Positions 33,254-43,400 of a stretch of DNA of 64,000 nt are shown here, in pieces (within the stretch, counting starts at the first letter, position 1; each line of letters opens with the position of its first letter). The stretch is from Amycolatopsis xylanica (GTDB lineage: Bacteria > Actinomycetota > Actinomycetes > Mycobacteriales > Pseudonocardiaceae), in assembly GCF_900107045.1 (NCBI RefSeq), contig NZ_FNON01000004.1:372001-436000 (forward strand), in the 5' to 3' direction. Position numbers and translations under genes: made by a program. The notes beneath the pieces are model-generated. The model was not told where the DNA came from and made no database searches. It saw only the letters and a list, made by a program, of their open reading frames with translations.

Positions 33254-35040
33254 ACACCCAGCGGCTCGAGGGCGAGGTGGGTCGTCACGCCGTCCGGCCA
33301 CGTGAAGGTCAGGTCTGTAAAGGTCGTAGGCGTATCGGGCAGAGCGTCCGCGCTCAAGGTGGCCAAGGCGACGAAGAGCCCGGCCGAAGCGTCGCCGGTC
33401 AAGCGGGGCATCCGGGCCCAGGCCGTGTAAGCGGTCCCCTGGGGCGCGACGACCTCGTCCTCGTCCGTCCAGCCCTGAAGCGGCCGTAGCGACGAAACCG
33501 CCTCGGCGCCAGTGGCCCAGCCGGTCAGTTCGACACGAGCGCCTGGCGGGGCCCCGATCACCCGATGCACCCGCAACTCGTGAACGCCACGGGCGACGGT
33601 CAAGCTCTCGACTCGCAGCCCAGGCACCATGGGTGAGCCCGTCGCGAAGACCGGCCGATGCCACGAGGCCGCCCAGTTCTCCGCGGCCCCCAACGGATGG
33701 ATCCGGCGCCGTACACTCCGCACCCCCGCGACCACCACGGCGAAGTGGTTGTCGGCCGGGTTTCCGGCCGAGGTGGGACCGGTGTGGGTCGAGTAAGCGA
33801 GCCTGCCGTAGTGGGGATCGTCGTCACCGGCCACTTCGCCTTCGAATGGCCGGACATGGTCGCTGCCGTGGTTGTGCAACCGGACGATCCCGCCCGACGA
33901 CTGCACCAGGAACCCAGGTTCGGGCAACGCCAGCACCCGATCCGGCCCCTCGCTCGGCGCAGCCTCCTCGACTGAGGTCCACAATGGATGATCAGCACCG
34001 GCCAGCAAGCACACAAAGGCTTTCGAAGCCCAGTAAGGCGACCCAGGTCCCGAGTAGGACTGCAGCGTCGGCTCATGCGGACCATGCCAGCCCAAGCTGA
34101 GCAGCCCGTTCTCGTCGACGGCGGCACGCTCCAGGAAATACCGGAGCGACCCGCTCAGCAGCCGCCGTGACACACCCAGCGCGAGCGGCGTCGAACCAGT
34201 CACCGCCCCGAGCCCCACCGCCGAAGCCGCGGCGAACCGATACGTCAAAGACCGTCCGAAATGGATCGGTGAGCCATCGGCCCCGAACAGCAGCGAGAAG
34301 CTTTCCAGATGCTCCCGGAGTCGATCACCGTGCAACGACTTCCCTGCCAGGTAGCCGTCCAGGACCGGATACAGATGCAACGCCCAGCCGTTGTAGTGGT
34401 CGAACGCGCGGCCGTCGCCGTCGGAGTACCAGCCCTGGCCGTGATACCAGGTCTCCAGCAGCTCCAAGGCCCGGCCACGGGCAGACGCCGTCTCCGCGTC
34501 ACCGCGGCCGACCGACTCCAGGAAACCCGCGACAGTGAACGGGAACAGGTACCAGTTGTTCGGCGCGGGCACGTGCCGCAACGCCCCGCGCAACCACTCC
34601 TCGGCCCGGTCCTGCACCTCCGGATCGAGCCGGTCCCACAGCCAAGGCCGGGTCAGGCGCAAGCCGAGCGCCACGGACGCCGACTCGACCATCGGCTGCC
34701 CCTGCGTGAAATGGTCCAGGATGACCGGCCACGACTCCGCGCCGTCGCGGGCGGTCCCAGCGGAAAGCCCTTCGGCGTAACGGGAAAGCAGGCCATTCGG
34801 GTCCGCGCCGCCGGCACCGGCGATCCGGAACGCGGCGGCCAGGAACGTGCGCGCGTAGCCTTCGAGGCCGTCGGACCGGACCCCGCTCTTCGACGGGCGG
34901 CCGGGCAGGTCCAGGAACGCCCCGCGAGGGCTCGACCAGCGCCAAGCCGCTTCGAGCAGGCCGTCGGCGGCGGCTTCCCAGTGCGCGCGGGTGTATCCGG
35001 TGTGCGGGCTCAGGTCCCGGTCTTCGGGTGGGAGCCTCAT
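33247..35040 (-). CDS. DUF2264 protein, probable polysaccharide-associated alpha/alpha-barrel
   Basis: 597 residues from ATG 35040, overlapping the dehydrogenase stop by 4 bp. The N-terminal region (TRAHWEAAADGLLEAAWRWSSPRGAFLDLPGRPS) and the central NGWALHLYPVLDGYL are typical of DUF2264. The family has an (alpha/alpha)6-like catalytic half and a beta-sandwich half, and is found in pectin and other plant-polysaccharide loci. There is no signal peptide, so it probably acts inside the cell on imported oligosaccharides. Its stop is supplied by palindrome copy 6. Confidence 0.82.
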   Translation of the reverse strand: MRLPPEDRDLSPHTGYTRAHWEAAADGLLEAAWRWSSPRGAFLDLPGRPSKSGVRSDGLEGYARTFLAAAFRIAGAGGADPNGLLSRYAEGLSAGTARDGAESWPVILDHFTQGQPMVESASVALGLRLTRPWLWDRLDPEVQDRAEEWLRGALRHVPAPNNWYLFPFTVAGFLESVGRGDAETASARGRALELLETWYHGQGWYSDGDGRAFDHYNGWALHLYPVLDGYLAGKSLHGDRLREHLESFSLLFGADGSPIHFGRSLTYRFAAASAVGLGAVTGSTPLALGVSRRLLSGSLRYFLERAAVDENGLLSLGWHGPHEPTLQSYSGPGSPYWASKAFVCLLAGADHPLWTSVEEAAPSEGPDRVLALPEPGFLVQSSGGIVRLHNHGSDHVRPFEGEVAGDDDPHYGRLAYSTHTGPTSAGNPADNHFAVVVAGVRSVRRRIHPLGAAENWAASWHRPVFATGSPMVPGLRVESLTVARGVHELRVHRVIGAPPGARVELTGWATGAEAVSSLRPLQGWTDEDEVVAPQGTAYTAWARMPRLTGDASAGLFVALATLSADALPDTPTTFTDLTFTWPDGVTTHLALEPLGVS

Positions 35041-36032
35041 GCGGTGCGGTCCAGCCTTTCGCGTCGAACCGGATGGGCGAACGGCACCCCGGCGGCCCAG
35101 CGGCCGACCTCGGAGACGGCCAGGTCCACCAGGCGCTGCCACTCATTGCCCTGCGAACCGGCCAGATGCGGAGTGATCAGCACGTTGTCGCTGTCCCACA
35201 ACGGATGCGAGGCGGGCAGCACCTCGGGATCGGTGACGTCCAGCACCGCGCGGATCCGTCCGTCGACCGCCGCCTCGGCGAGCGCGTCCTGGTCGACGAT
35301 CGCGCCGCGCGCCGTGTTGAGCAGCACCGCGTCGGCACGCATCGAGGCGATGAGATCGCGGCTGACCAGGCCACGCGTCGCGGGCAACAGTGGCGTGTGG
35401 ACACTCACGACATCGGAGCGGGTGAACAACGCTTCAATACTCACCGCTTCGACACCGAGTTCAGCCGCCTCGTCGGCGCTCACGTAAGGGTCATGCAGGA
35501 GCACGCGCAGGTCGTACGGCCGCAGCAACTCGATCACCCGGCGGCCGATCAGCGAAGCCGACAGAATCCCGACCGTACGGCCGAAATTGCCGACCGAGTG
35601 CGGCGTGCGCAACGAGCCTTCGGTGCGTCGCGTGGCCCGGTAGTCCCGGGCGCGCTCCAGCACGCGCTTGCCGGTCAGCATGATCATCGCGACCGTGTAC
35701 TCGGCGACCGGGAGCGCGTTGGCCGAGGCCGCCGACGCGACCTCGATCCCCCGCTCCCAGCAAGCCTCGGTGACGTGCGCGTGCACAGATCCGGCGGTGT
35801 GCACGATGGCGCGTAACCGCGGCGCGGCGGACAGCACGTCCGCGTCCAGCCGAGGGCAACCCCAGCCGGTGATCAGCACTTCGACGTCCGCGAGCACCGC
35901 ATGAGCGTTCTCGAAGGAATCGAGCACACCGGGGGCCAGTGAACAAACCTCGCCGAACGCGGCCAGCGCCCGCGCGTCGATCACGGCGTCGGCGGCCTGC
36001 CGCGACATCGCCAGCGCGGCACGTGGGCTCAC
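35037..36032 (-). CDS. D-isomer-specific 2-hydroxyacid dehydrogenase
   Basis: 331 residues from GTG 36032, overlapping the permease stop (GTGA). The C-terminal NAD-binding domain carries GILSASLIGRRVIELL, a relaxed form of the usual GxGxxG loop. Catalytic Arg lies in NTARGAIVDQDAL, Glu in DVTDPEVLP and His in ITPHLAGS. It is predicted to oxidise or reduce a 2-hydroxyacid, perhaps from sugar breakdown. It is translationally coupled with both neighbours, so it belongs to the sugar-import operon. Confidence 0.85.
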   Translation of the reverse strand: MSPRAALAMSRQAADAVIDARALAAFGEVCSLAPGVLDSFENAHAVLADVEVLITGWGCPRLDADVLSAAPRLRAIVHTAGSVHAHVTEACWERGIEVASAASANALPVAEYTVAMIMLTGKRVLERARDYRATRRTEGSLRTPHSVGNFGRTVGILSASLIGRRVIELLRPYDLRVLLHDPYVSADEAAELGVEAVSIEALFTRSDVVSVHTPLLPATRGLVSRDLIASMRADAVLLNTARGAIVDQDALAEAAVDGRIRAVLDVTDPEVLPASHPLWDSDNVLITPHLAGSQGNEWQRLVDLAVSEVGRWAAGVPFAHPVRRERLDRTA

Positions 36033-36883
36033 TTGACGGCTCCCGCGGTGAGACCGGAACGCCAGAATCGTTGCAGCAGAATAAAAGCGAGCACGAGCGG
36101 CAGCACCGCGAGCAGCGAACCCATGATCACGACCGGGTAGTACTCGGGTGACACGGTCGCCGAGCTGTTCCAGGTGTACAGGCCGAGGCTCACCGGGTAC
36201 AGCTTCTGGTCGGAGAGCATCACCATCGGGAGGAAGAAGTTGTTCCAGATGGCCGTCAGCTGGAACAGGAAGATCGTCACGAAGCCCGGCCCGAGCATCC
36301 GCAGCGCGACCTTCCAGTACATGGCCAGCTCGCTCGCGCCGTCCATCCGCGCGGCCTCCAGCACTTCGTCGGGCACGTAGCCCTGGCTGAAAATCCGCCC
36401 GAGATAGACGCCGAACGGGTTGAACAGCACCGGGATGAACACCGACCAGAACGTGTTGACCAGGCCCGCGCCCGACGCCATCAGGTACAGCGGCAGCGCG
36501 AGCACAGTCTGCGGCACCATGACCGCGGCGAGTACCAGCCCGAACAGCTTTTCCTTGTGCCGGAAGCTGTATTTGTCGAACGCGTAGCCCGCCGCGACGC
36601 TCACCAGCGCGCTCGCCGCGGCGCCGACGACCGCGTACAGCAGGCTGTTGACGTACCAGCGGCCGTAGATGCCCTTGTCCATTGAGAACAGATCTTGCAG
36701 GTTCTTGATCGGCGAAAAGCCGTGCAAGGTCAGCAGATCGCTGCCGAACAACGCGTCACGGTCCTTCGACGCGGCGAGCACCAGCCACAGCACCGGGAGC
36801 AAGGTGTACAGCACCGAGATGCCGATCACGACGTTGACGGCGGTGCGCCCCAGAATCTTCGGTCTCATCGCCAGCGTGCTCAT
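36029..36883 (-). CDS. Carbohydrate ABC transporter permease (MalG/CUT1 type)
   Basis: 284 residues from ATG 36883, overlapping the previous permease stop by 4 bp, with SD GGAGG. Six hydrophobic helices. The EAA loop VLEAARMDGASELAMYWKVALRMLGPG contacts the ATPase. CUT1 systems often use a shared MsiK-type ATPase encoded elsewhere; no ATPase gene is in this operon. It pairs with the MalF-type permease just upstream. Confidence 0.9.
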   Translation of the reverse strand: MSTLAMRPKILGRTAVNVVIGISVLYTLLPVLWLVLAASKDRDALFGSDLLTLHGFSPIKNLQDLFSMDKGIYGRWYVNSLLYAVVGAAASALVSVAAGYAFDKYSFRHKEKLFGLVLAAVMVPQTVLALPLYLMASGAGLVNTFWSVFIPVLFNPFGVYLGRIFSQGYVPDEVLEAARMDGASELAMYWKVALRMLGPGFVTIFLFQLTAIWNNFFLPMVMLSDQKLYPVSLGLYTWNSSATVSPEYYPVVIMGSLLAVLPLVLAFILLQRFWRSGLTAGAVK

Positions 36884-37782
36884 CGGGCCTCCCTGGTCCG
36901 GTTGGTCCAGCGGGTGACCACATAGGACAGTGTGATCGTGCACGCGAGCAGTACCACCGACGCGGCGGCGGCCAGCCCGTAGTTGTTGCGAGTGAAGGCC
37001 GCGTCGAAGATGTACATGCTCGGCGAGAAGCGCGAGTTGATGATCGGCGTCGCCTGGCTCAGCAGCATCGGCTCGGTGAACAACTGCAGCGCCCAGATCA
37101 GCGTGAACAACGCGACCATCACCACCGAGGCCCTGACCAGCGGCGTCTTGATCCGCAGCGCCAGGCGCACCGGGCCGGCGCCGTCGACGACCGCGGCCTC
37201 GATCACCTCACGCGGGACGGCTTGCAGCGCGGCGTAGAAGATCACCATGTTGTAGCCGAGGTTGCTCCACAGCGCGATGTTCACCATGGCGGGCACGACC
37301 GCGTGCACGCCGAGGAAGTTCACCGTGATGTCGGCCTTGCCGAGCAGGTCGATCACCGGGCTGATCCCCGGTGTGTAGAGGTAAAGCCAGATGATCGCGG
37401 CGATGATCCCCGGCACCGCGTGCGGCAGGAACAGCCCCAGCTGCGCCCACGCGCGCAGCTTCGCGACACCGGAGTCGAGCAGCAGCGCCAGCACCAGCGC
37501 GCCGACCACCAACGCCGGGAGGTAGATCAGGCAGTACAGCGCGACTGTCCCGAGTCCATTGAGGAACGTCGGGTCGGTCAGCACGGCCGCATAGCTGCGC
37601 AGGCCGACGAAGATCGTGCGCTCTTCGCCGAAGCCCAGGCCCGGCTGGTCGTCGCCGAAGAAGCTTAGCCAGACAGCCGTCCCCACGGGGATCAGGAAGA
37701 CCAGCAAGAGAAGCAGGAAGAACGGCGCCATGAGCGCGGCGCAGGCGGAGCGTTCACGGCGCCGGGTGGCGGATGTGGCCAT
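36880..37782 (-). CDS. Carbohydrate ABC transporter permease (MalF/CUT1 type)
   Basis: 300 residues from ATG 37782 with a strong SD (AAAGGAGGTGATC). Six or more hydrophobic helices and the EAA loop VIEAAVVDGAGPVRLALRIKTPLVR. It follows the substrate-binding lipoprotein by 17 bp; the SD of this gene begins at the stop of that gene. Confidence 0.9.
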   Translation of the reverse strand: MATSATRRRERSACAALMAPFFLLLLLVFLIPVGTAVWLSFFGDDQPGLGFGEERTIFVGLRSYAAVLTDPTFLNGLGTVALYCLIYLPALVVGALVLALLLDSGVAKLRAWAQLGLFLPHAVPGIIAAIIWLYLYTPGISPVIDLLGKADITVNFLGVHAVVPAMVNIALWSNLGYNMVIFYAALQAVPREVIEAAVVDGAGPVRLALRIKTPLVRASVVMVALFTLIWALQLFTEPMLLSQATPIINSRFSPSMYIFDAAFTRNNYGLAAAASVVLLACTITLSYVVTRWTNRTREAR

Positions 37783-37799
37783 CGGGGATCACCTCCTTT

Positions 37800-39107
37800 C
37801 TAGGAGCTGTGCTCGGTGGTGGTGAGGCCGAGTGCCTTGAGGTCGGGCATCGTGCCGCGCTGCGCTTCGCGGACCGCGTCGAGCAACGTTCCGTCGCCCG
37901 CGCCCGCGAGCGCGAAACCGTCCTCCATCACGCGCTGGGTGGCGGTCATCCGCGGCCCCCAGGTCCAGCCGTCGCGGATCTTGGTGGCCTCGGCGTCGAA
38001 GAGGCTGTAGATGTCCTGGCCGCCGTAGTAGGCGCGATCGAAGGCGGCGCGCCCGACGTCGACCAGCGCGGGTGCGGCCGGGTACTGGCTGCTGGTGCCG
38101 CTGGACAGCCTGGCGCGCAACGAGTCGGGATGCGAGACCTGCCATTCGATGAACTCCATGGCGGCTTCGGGATTCTGGCTGTCCTTGGTGATCGCGAAGG
38201 TCGATCCGCCGTGCGTGCCGACGACCGGGTGCGCCGGATCCCACTGCGGGAGCGGCGCGATGGCCCACTTTCCCTTCTGCCCCGGGCGCGCCTTCATCTG
38301 CGCGCCCGCGTCCCACGCGCCGGTGTACCTCGCAAAGACGAGCCCCTGGCCGATCTGCGAGTCGCTTTGCCTGCCCAGCGACGGGTTCGCGAAGAGCAGT
38401 TCGTCGTCGATCAGCCCTTGCCAGAACGCGGCGACACGGCGGGTCGGCGCATCGGTGAGCGAGACGTTCCAGGCGCCTTGGCTCGTGTCGAACCAGCGCG
38501 CGCCCGCCTGCCAGGAATGCGCGGCGAACTGCAACGCGCCATCGGTGGGGAACAGCGCGAGCTTGCGGCCGGGTGCCTTGTCGCGCACGGTGCGCGCCGT
38601 CGCGGCGAACTCGTCCCAGGTGCGCGGGACCCGCAAACCGTGCTGCTCGAACAAATCCGTGCGGTAGTGCAGCACCATCGGCTCCACGTCGAGCGGCACG
38701 GTGTACACCCGGCCGCCGAACGTCGTGAGGCCCAGCGCCTGCGGAAGCAGCTTCTGACGCAAGCGGTCGCTCAGCAGGCCGGTGAGGTCGCGGGTGACGC
38801 CGTCGATGGCGAACCCCGGCACCTGCGGGTACTCGATGGTGGCGACGTCCGGCGCGTTCCCGGCACGGGCGGCGTTGCTCAGCTTCGCGTAGCCGCCCTG
38901 CTGCCCGCCGGGGATCTGCTGGAAGACGACCTGGATCCGCTTCTGGCTGCGGTTGAACGCGTCGACCACCTGCTGGCTACCGCGCAGTGCCGACCAGAAG
39001 GTGATCCGGGCCGGGCCGCTCGAGGTGCTTCCGCCGCCCGAACACCCGGCCAGCGGAAGGGCGAGCGCCGCGGCGAGCACGGACCGTCGGCTCGGTCGAG
39101 AGGGCAT
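37800..39107 (-). CDS. Sugar ABC transporter substrate-binding lipoprotein
   Basis: 435 residues. A twin-Arg-like start (PSRRSVLAAALALPLAGC) contains the lipobox LAGC with lipidated Cys22. The mature part has the type-1 solute-binding fold of CUT1 proteins: ARITFWSALRGSQQVVDAF, YTVPLDVEPMVLHYR and a C-terminal NPEAAMEFIEW. It captures an oligosaccharide at the outer face of the membrane for the two permeases. First gene of the operon that continues through the GH9 gene. The gap to the DeoR/LacI gene holds AT-richer promoter sequence and half-sites. Confidence 0.88.
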   Translation of the reverse strand: MPSRPSRRSVLAAALALPLAGCSGGGSTSSGPARITFWSALRGSQQVVDAFNRSQKRIQVVFQQIPGGQQGGYAKLSNAARAGNAPDVATIEYPQVPGFAIDGVTRDLTGLLSDRLRQKLLPQALGLTTFGGRVYTVPLDVEPMVLHYRTDLFEQHGLRVPRTWDEFAATARTVRDKAPGRKLALFPTDGALQFAAHSWQAGARWFDTSQGAWNVSLTDAPTRRVAAFWQGLIDDELLFANPSLGRQSDSQIGQGLVFARYTGAWDAGAQMKARPGQKGKWAIAPLPQWDPAHPVVGTHGGSTFAITKDSQNPEAAMEFIEWQVSHPDSLRARLSSGTSSQYPAAPALVDVGRAAFDRAYYGGQDIYSLFDAEATKIRDGWTWGPRMTATQRVMEDGFALAGAGDGTLLDAVREAQRGTMPDLKALGLTTTEHSS

Positions 39108-39187
39108 CGGTGCCTCCTGCGCTGCGTGGCGGACAACGCATTCTGTTCACCTGAGCGTTTTACGGTCAATACTTCGCCACAAAGCGG

Positions 39188-40267
39188 TCAAACGGTCAGG
39201 TACGGCTGGGTCGATCCACGCACCTTCAGCTCGGGGATCAGCTCGACCCGCCGCGGCCGCCCGGCGCTGGCCTTGCCGAGGCGGTCCAGCAGCAGCTCGG
39301 CGGCCACTTTCCCGACCTCGGACTTCGGCGGGGCGACGGCGGTCAGCGGCGTCCGGCCGAGCGCGGCGACGACGTCGTCGTACGCGACCACCGAGCAGTC
39401 GGCAGGCACCCGGATGCCGGCGTCGGCCAGCTGCTGGACCAGCATCAACGCGTCATCGTCGCCGTGCAGGATCGCGCCGGTGACGCCCCGCACGCGCACG
39501 AGCTCGGTCACCGAGCCGGGCGGGGTGCCGGGGTCCGCGCCCGCCTCCGGCGCGCTGAGCACCACGGTCCAGTCGTCGATCTCCGTGCGCGCGGTGGCGA
39601 TCTCGGCGAAGGCCACCCGCAGCGCCCGCGCGGTCGGGCTGTCGTCACGCGCGGCCAGCGCGATCCGCCGGTGCCCGAGCGCGATCAAATGCTCGACCGC
39701 GAGATGCATGCCGTACCAGTGATCGGTGCACACCGAGTCGGCCGCGTGCAGCGCGCTGCCCGGCCGCGGCCTGCGTTCCATCAGCACGGTGGGCACGCCG
39801 GCCTCGGCGAGCCAGCCGTACGCCGCCTCCTCGTCGGCCGCGGTCCGCCAGCGCGGCGCGATGAGCAGGCCGGCGACCTCGTCGGCGACGACCCGTTCGA
39901 CGATCGGCTGTTCCGCGCTGCGCACACGCGGCGCGATGTGCAGCACCACGCGCATGCCCGCCTCCTCGAGCACGGTGCGCGCGCCGTGGACGACCTCGTT
40001 GAGATAGGCGTGCCGCTCGGGGACGACCAGCGCGACCGTGCCGTCCTTCGAGTCGGGCATGACCGGCGCCTTGGGCACCGGGACCAGCGACCGGGCGACG
40101 CCGTGGCCACGCCGGAGTTTGCCCTCGCGCGCCAGCTCCTCGACGTCGCGGCGCACGGTGATCACCGAGACCTCGAGCTCGGCGGCGAGGTCGCTGACCC
40201 GCGCCTCGCCTCGCGCGCGCACGACCGCCAGTATCCGGCGGCGCCGCTCGTCACCCGGTTCGCGCAT
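39188..40267 (-). CDS. DeoR-type HTH fused to LacI-type sensor domain, sugar-locus regulator
   Basis: 359 residues. The N-terminal domain is a DeoR winged helix (RILAVVRARGEARVSDLAAELEVSVITVRRDVEEL). The rest is a periplasmic-binding-like sensor of the LacI/GalR type: VALVVPERHAYLNEVVHGA, RRIALAARD, VAYDDVVAALGRTPLTAV. Such hybrids typically repress carbohydrate operons and release DNA on binding a sugar. It lies at the head of the ABC operon on the same strand, next to the divergent ThuA gene. Confidence 0.85.
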   Translation of the reverse strand: MREPGDERRRRILAVVRARGEARVSDLAAELEVSVITVRRDVEELAREGKLRRGHGVARSLVPVPKAPVMPDSKDGTVALVVPERHAYLNEVVHGARTVLEEAGMRVVLHIAPRVRSAEQPIVERVVADEVAGLLIAPRWRTAADEEAAYGWLAEAGVPTVLMERRPRPGSALHAADSVCTDHWYGMHLAVEHLIALGHRRIALAARDDSPTARALRVAFAEIATARTEIDDWTVVLSAPEAGADPGTPPGSVTELVRVRGVTGAILHGDDDALMLVQQLADAGIRVPADCSVVAYDDVVAALGRTPLTAVAPPKSEVGKVAAELLLDRLGKASAGRPRRVELIPELKVRGSTQPYLTV

Positions 40268-40460
40268 AACACAGCCTTACGATCGTTTGAGCGTTTCGCG
40301 GAGAGCATATCGATCAGAATTATGAGGTCAACCGGGTGCCACTTTTCGGGTGAAGTTCGGTCATCGGGGAGCCCGTTCCCCTGGACGGGTGACGCCCGTC
40401 ACCTTACTTTTGAATGAATCAGACCAAAGTGTGCTTCCAAAATGACAAAGTGAGGGCAAC

Positions 40461-43400
40461 GTGGCCCCGAAGATCTGGAAACTCGCACTGGCGGTGACGA
40501 CGGCGTTCGCCTCGCTCGTCTCCCCCGCCCAAGCAGCCCCCGCCCACGAGGTGGCGAACGTGCTGGTCTTCTCGAAGACCGCCGCCTACCGGCACGACTC
40601 CATCCCCGCCGGGATCAAGGCGATCAAGGAACTCGGCGCCCAGTACCACTTCGGCGTCGAGGCGACCGAGGACGCCGGCGCCTTCACCGACGCCAACCTC
40701 AAGCGCTTCAACGCAGTCGTCTGGCTGTCGACCACCGGTGACGTGCTGAACGCCGCGCAGCAGGCGGCGTTCGAACGCTACGTCAAGGCGGGCGGCGGCT
40801 ACGTGGGCGTGCACGCCGCGTCCGACACCGAATACGACTGGCCGTGGTACGGAAACCTCGTCGGCGCCTACTTCGCCGCGCATCCGCAGATCCAGCAGGC
40901 GGACGTGCGCGTCGAGGACCACGCCCACCCGTCCACTGTGGACCTTCCGAGCACCTGGAAGCGCACCGACGAGTGGTACAACTTCCGGCAAAACCCGCGT
41001 GGCAAGGTCCATGTGCTGGCGAGCCTCGACGAGAAGAGCTACGAGCCGGGCAACGGCGCCATGGGCGACCACCCGACCGCCTGGTGCCACACGAACGCGG
41101 GCGGGCGCTCCTGGTACACCGGCGGCGGCCACACCCAGGAGTCGTACACCGATCCGGCGTTCCGGTCACATCTCGCAGGCGGCATCCGGTACGCGGCCAA
41201 GATGGTCGACGCGGACTGCGGCACGAGCGTCGCGGCGCCGGTCGACACCGACTTCGACCAGATCACGCTGGCCAAGGGCGAGGAGAAGACCGGCGAGCCG
41301 ATCGCGCTCGCGGTGCTGCCGAACCGCGACGTGCTGCACACCTCGCGTGACGGGCGCGTCTGGTACACGAGTTCCGCCGCGACGACCAAGCTCGCCGGCC
41401 AGCTCCCGGTGTACTCGCATGACGAAGACGGCCTGCAGGGCGTGGCCATCGACGCCGGGTTCACGTCGAACCGCTGGGTGTACCTGTACTACGCGCCCAA
41501 ACTGTCCACACCGGACGGTGATGCCCCGGAGACCGGGACCGTCGCCGATTTCGCGCCGTTCAAGGGGTACAACCAGCTGTCCCGCTTCAAGCTGGGCACG
41601 GACGGCGTGTTGAACCTCGGCAGCGAGCAGAAGATCCTGCAGATCCCCGCCGAACGCGGGATCTGCTGCCACGCCGGTGGCGAGATCGACTTCGACGCGC
41701 AGGGCAACCTGTATCTGTCCACAGGGGACGACAGCAACCCGTTCGCGTCGGACGGCTTCACCCCGATCGACGAGCGCGCCAACCGCAACCCGGTCTTCGA
41801 CGCGCAGCGCAGCGCGGGCAACACCAACGACCTGCGCGGGAAAGTCCTGCGTATCAAGGTGAACGCCAACGGCGGGTACAGCGTGCCGAGCGGCAACCTG
41901 TTCAAGCCCGGCACCGCGAAGACGCGGCCGGAGATCTACGCGATGGGCTTCCGCAACCCGTTCCGGTTCGCCGTCGACCGCAAGACCGGCTGGCTGCACC
42001 TCGGCGACTACGGCCCCGACGCGGGCGCGGCGAACCCGGCGCGCGGGCCCGGCGGGACGGTCGAGTTCAACCTGATCAAGCAGCCGGGCAACTACGGCTG
42101 GCCGTACTGCATCGGCGACAACCAGCCCTTTGTGGACTACGACTTCGCCACCGGCACGTCCGGCGCGGCGTTCGACTGCGCGGCGCCGAAGAACACCAGC
42201 CCGCGCAACACCGGCCTGACGAACCTGCCGCCGGTGCAGCGCGCGTGGATCCCCTACGACGGCGGTTCGGTGCCGGAGTTCGGGAACGGCTCGGAGTCGC
42301 CGATGGGCGGGCCGGTCTACCGCTACGACGCGGCGTCGGCGTCCAAGACGAAGTTCCCGGCGTACTTCGACGGCAAGACCTTCGCCTACGAATGGGAACG
42401 CGGCTGGATCAAGGAGATCGGCGTCGGCCCGAACGGCGAGCGCGGCGAGATCAAGCCGTTCTTCGACTCGATGACTCTGACCCGGCCGATGAACCTCGAG
42501 TTCGGCCCGGACGGCGCGCTCTACGTGCTCGACTACGGCAGCGGCTACTTCGGCGGCTCGGCGGAGTCGGCCGTCTACCGCATCGACTACACCCAGGGCA
42601 GCCGGACCCCGGTGGCCAAGATCGCGGCCGACCGCACGTCCGGGCCCGCGCCGCTGACGGTCCGCTTCGACCCGGCCGGGACGCATGACCCGGACGGGCA
42701 GCCGCTGACCTACGCGTGGGACTTCGACGGCAACGGCACGACCGATTCGACCTCGGCGGGCCCGGTGTCCTTTGTGTACAACTCGGCCGGGCAGTACACC
42801 GCGAAACTCTCGGTGACCGACTCGACCGGCTTGACCGGCGCGGCGAGCGTGGTGGTCACCGCGGGCAACACGGCGCCGACGGTCACCCTGCGCACTCCGC
42901 TCAACGGCAGTGTTTTCACGTTCGGCGACACGGTGGCGTTCAAGGTCGACGTGACGGATGACAAGCCGGTCGACTGCTCGAAGGTGATCGTCGAGTACAT
43001 CCTCGGCCACGAGGGGCACGGCCATCCGCTGAGCCGGGCGACCGGCTGCGAAGGCACGATCGCGACCCCGGCGGACGGCGGCCACGGCGCCGACGCGAAC
43101 GTCTTCGGCGTCATCAACGCGACGTACACCGACGGCGGCGGCACGGGTGCTCCCCCGCTGACCGGCTCGGCGGAGAGCGTGTTGCAGCCGTCGCTGAAGC
43201 AGGCCGAGTTCTACACCGAGGCCAACGGCATCCAGGTGGTCGCGCAGGCGGACGCGAGCGGCGGCAAGCGTGTCGGGTACATCGAGCCGGGTGACTGGAT
43301 CAAGTTCGATCCGGTGAACCTGGCCGGGCTGCGCGGCATCGGCTACCGGGTGTCGTCCGCGGGCGCGGGCGGGACGATCGAGGTGCACTCGGGCTCGGTC

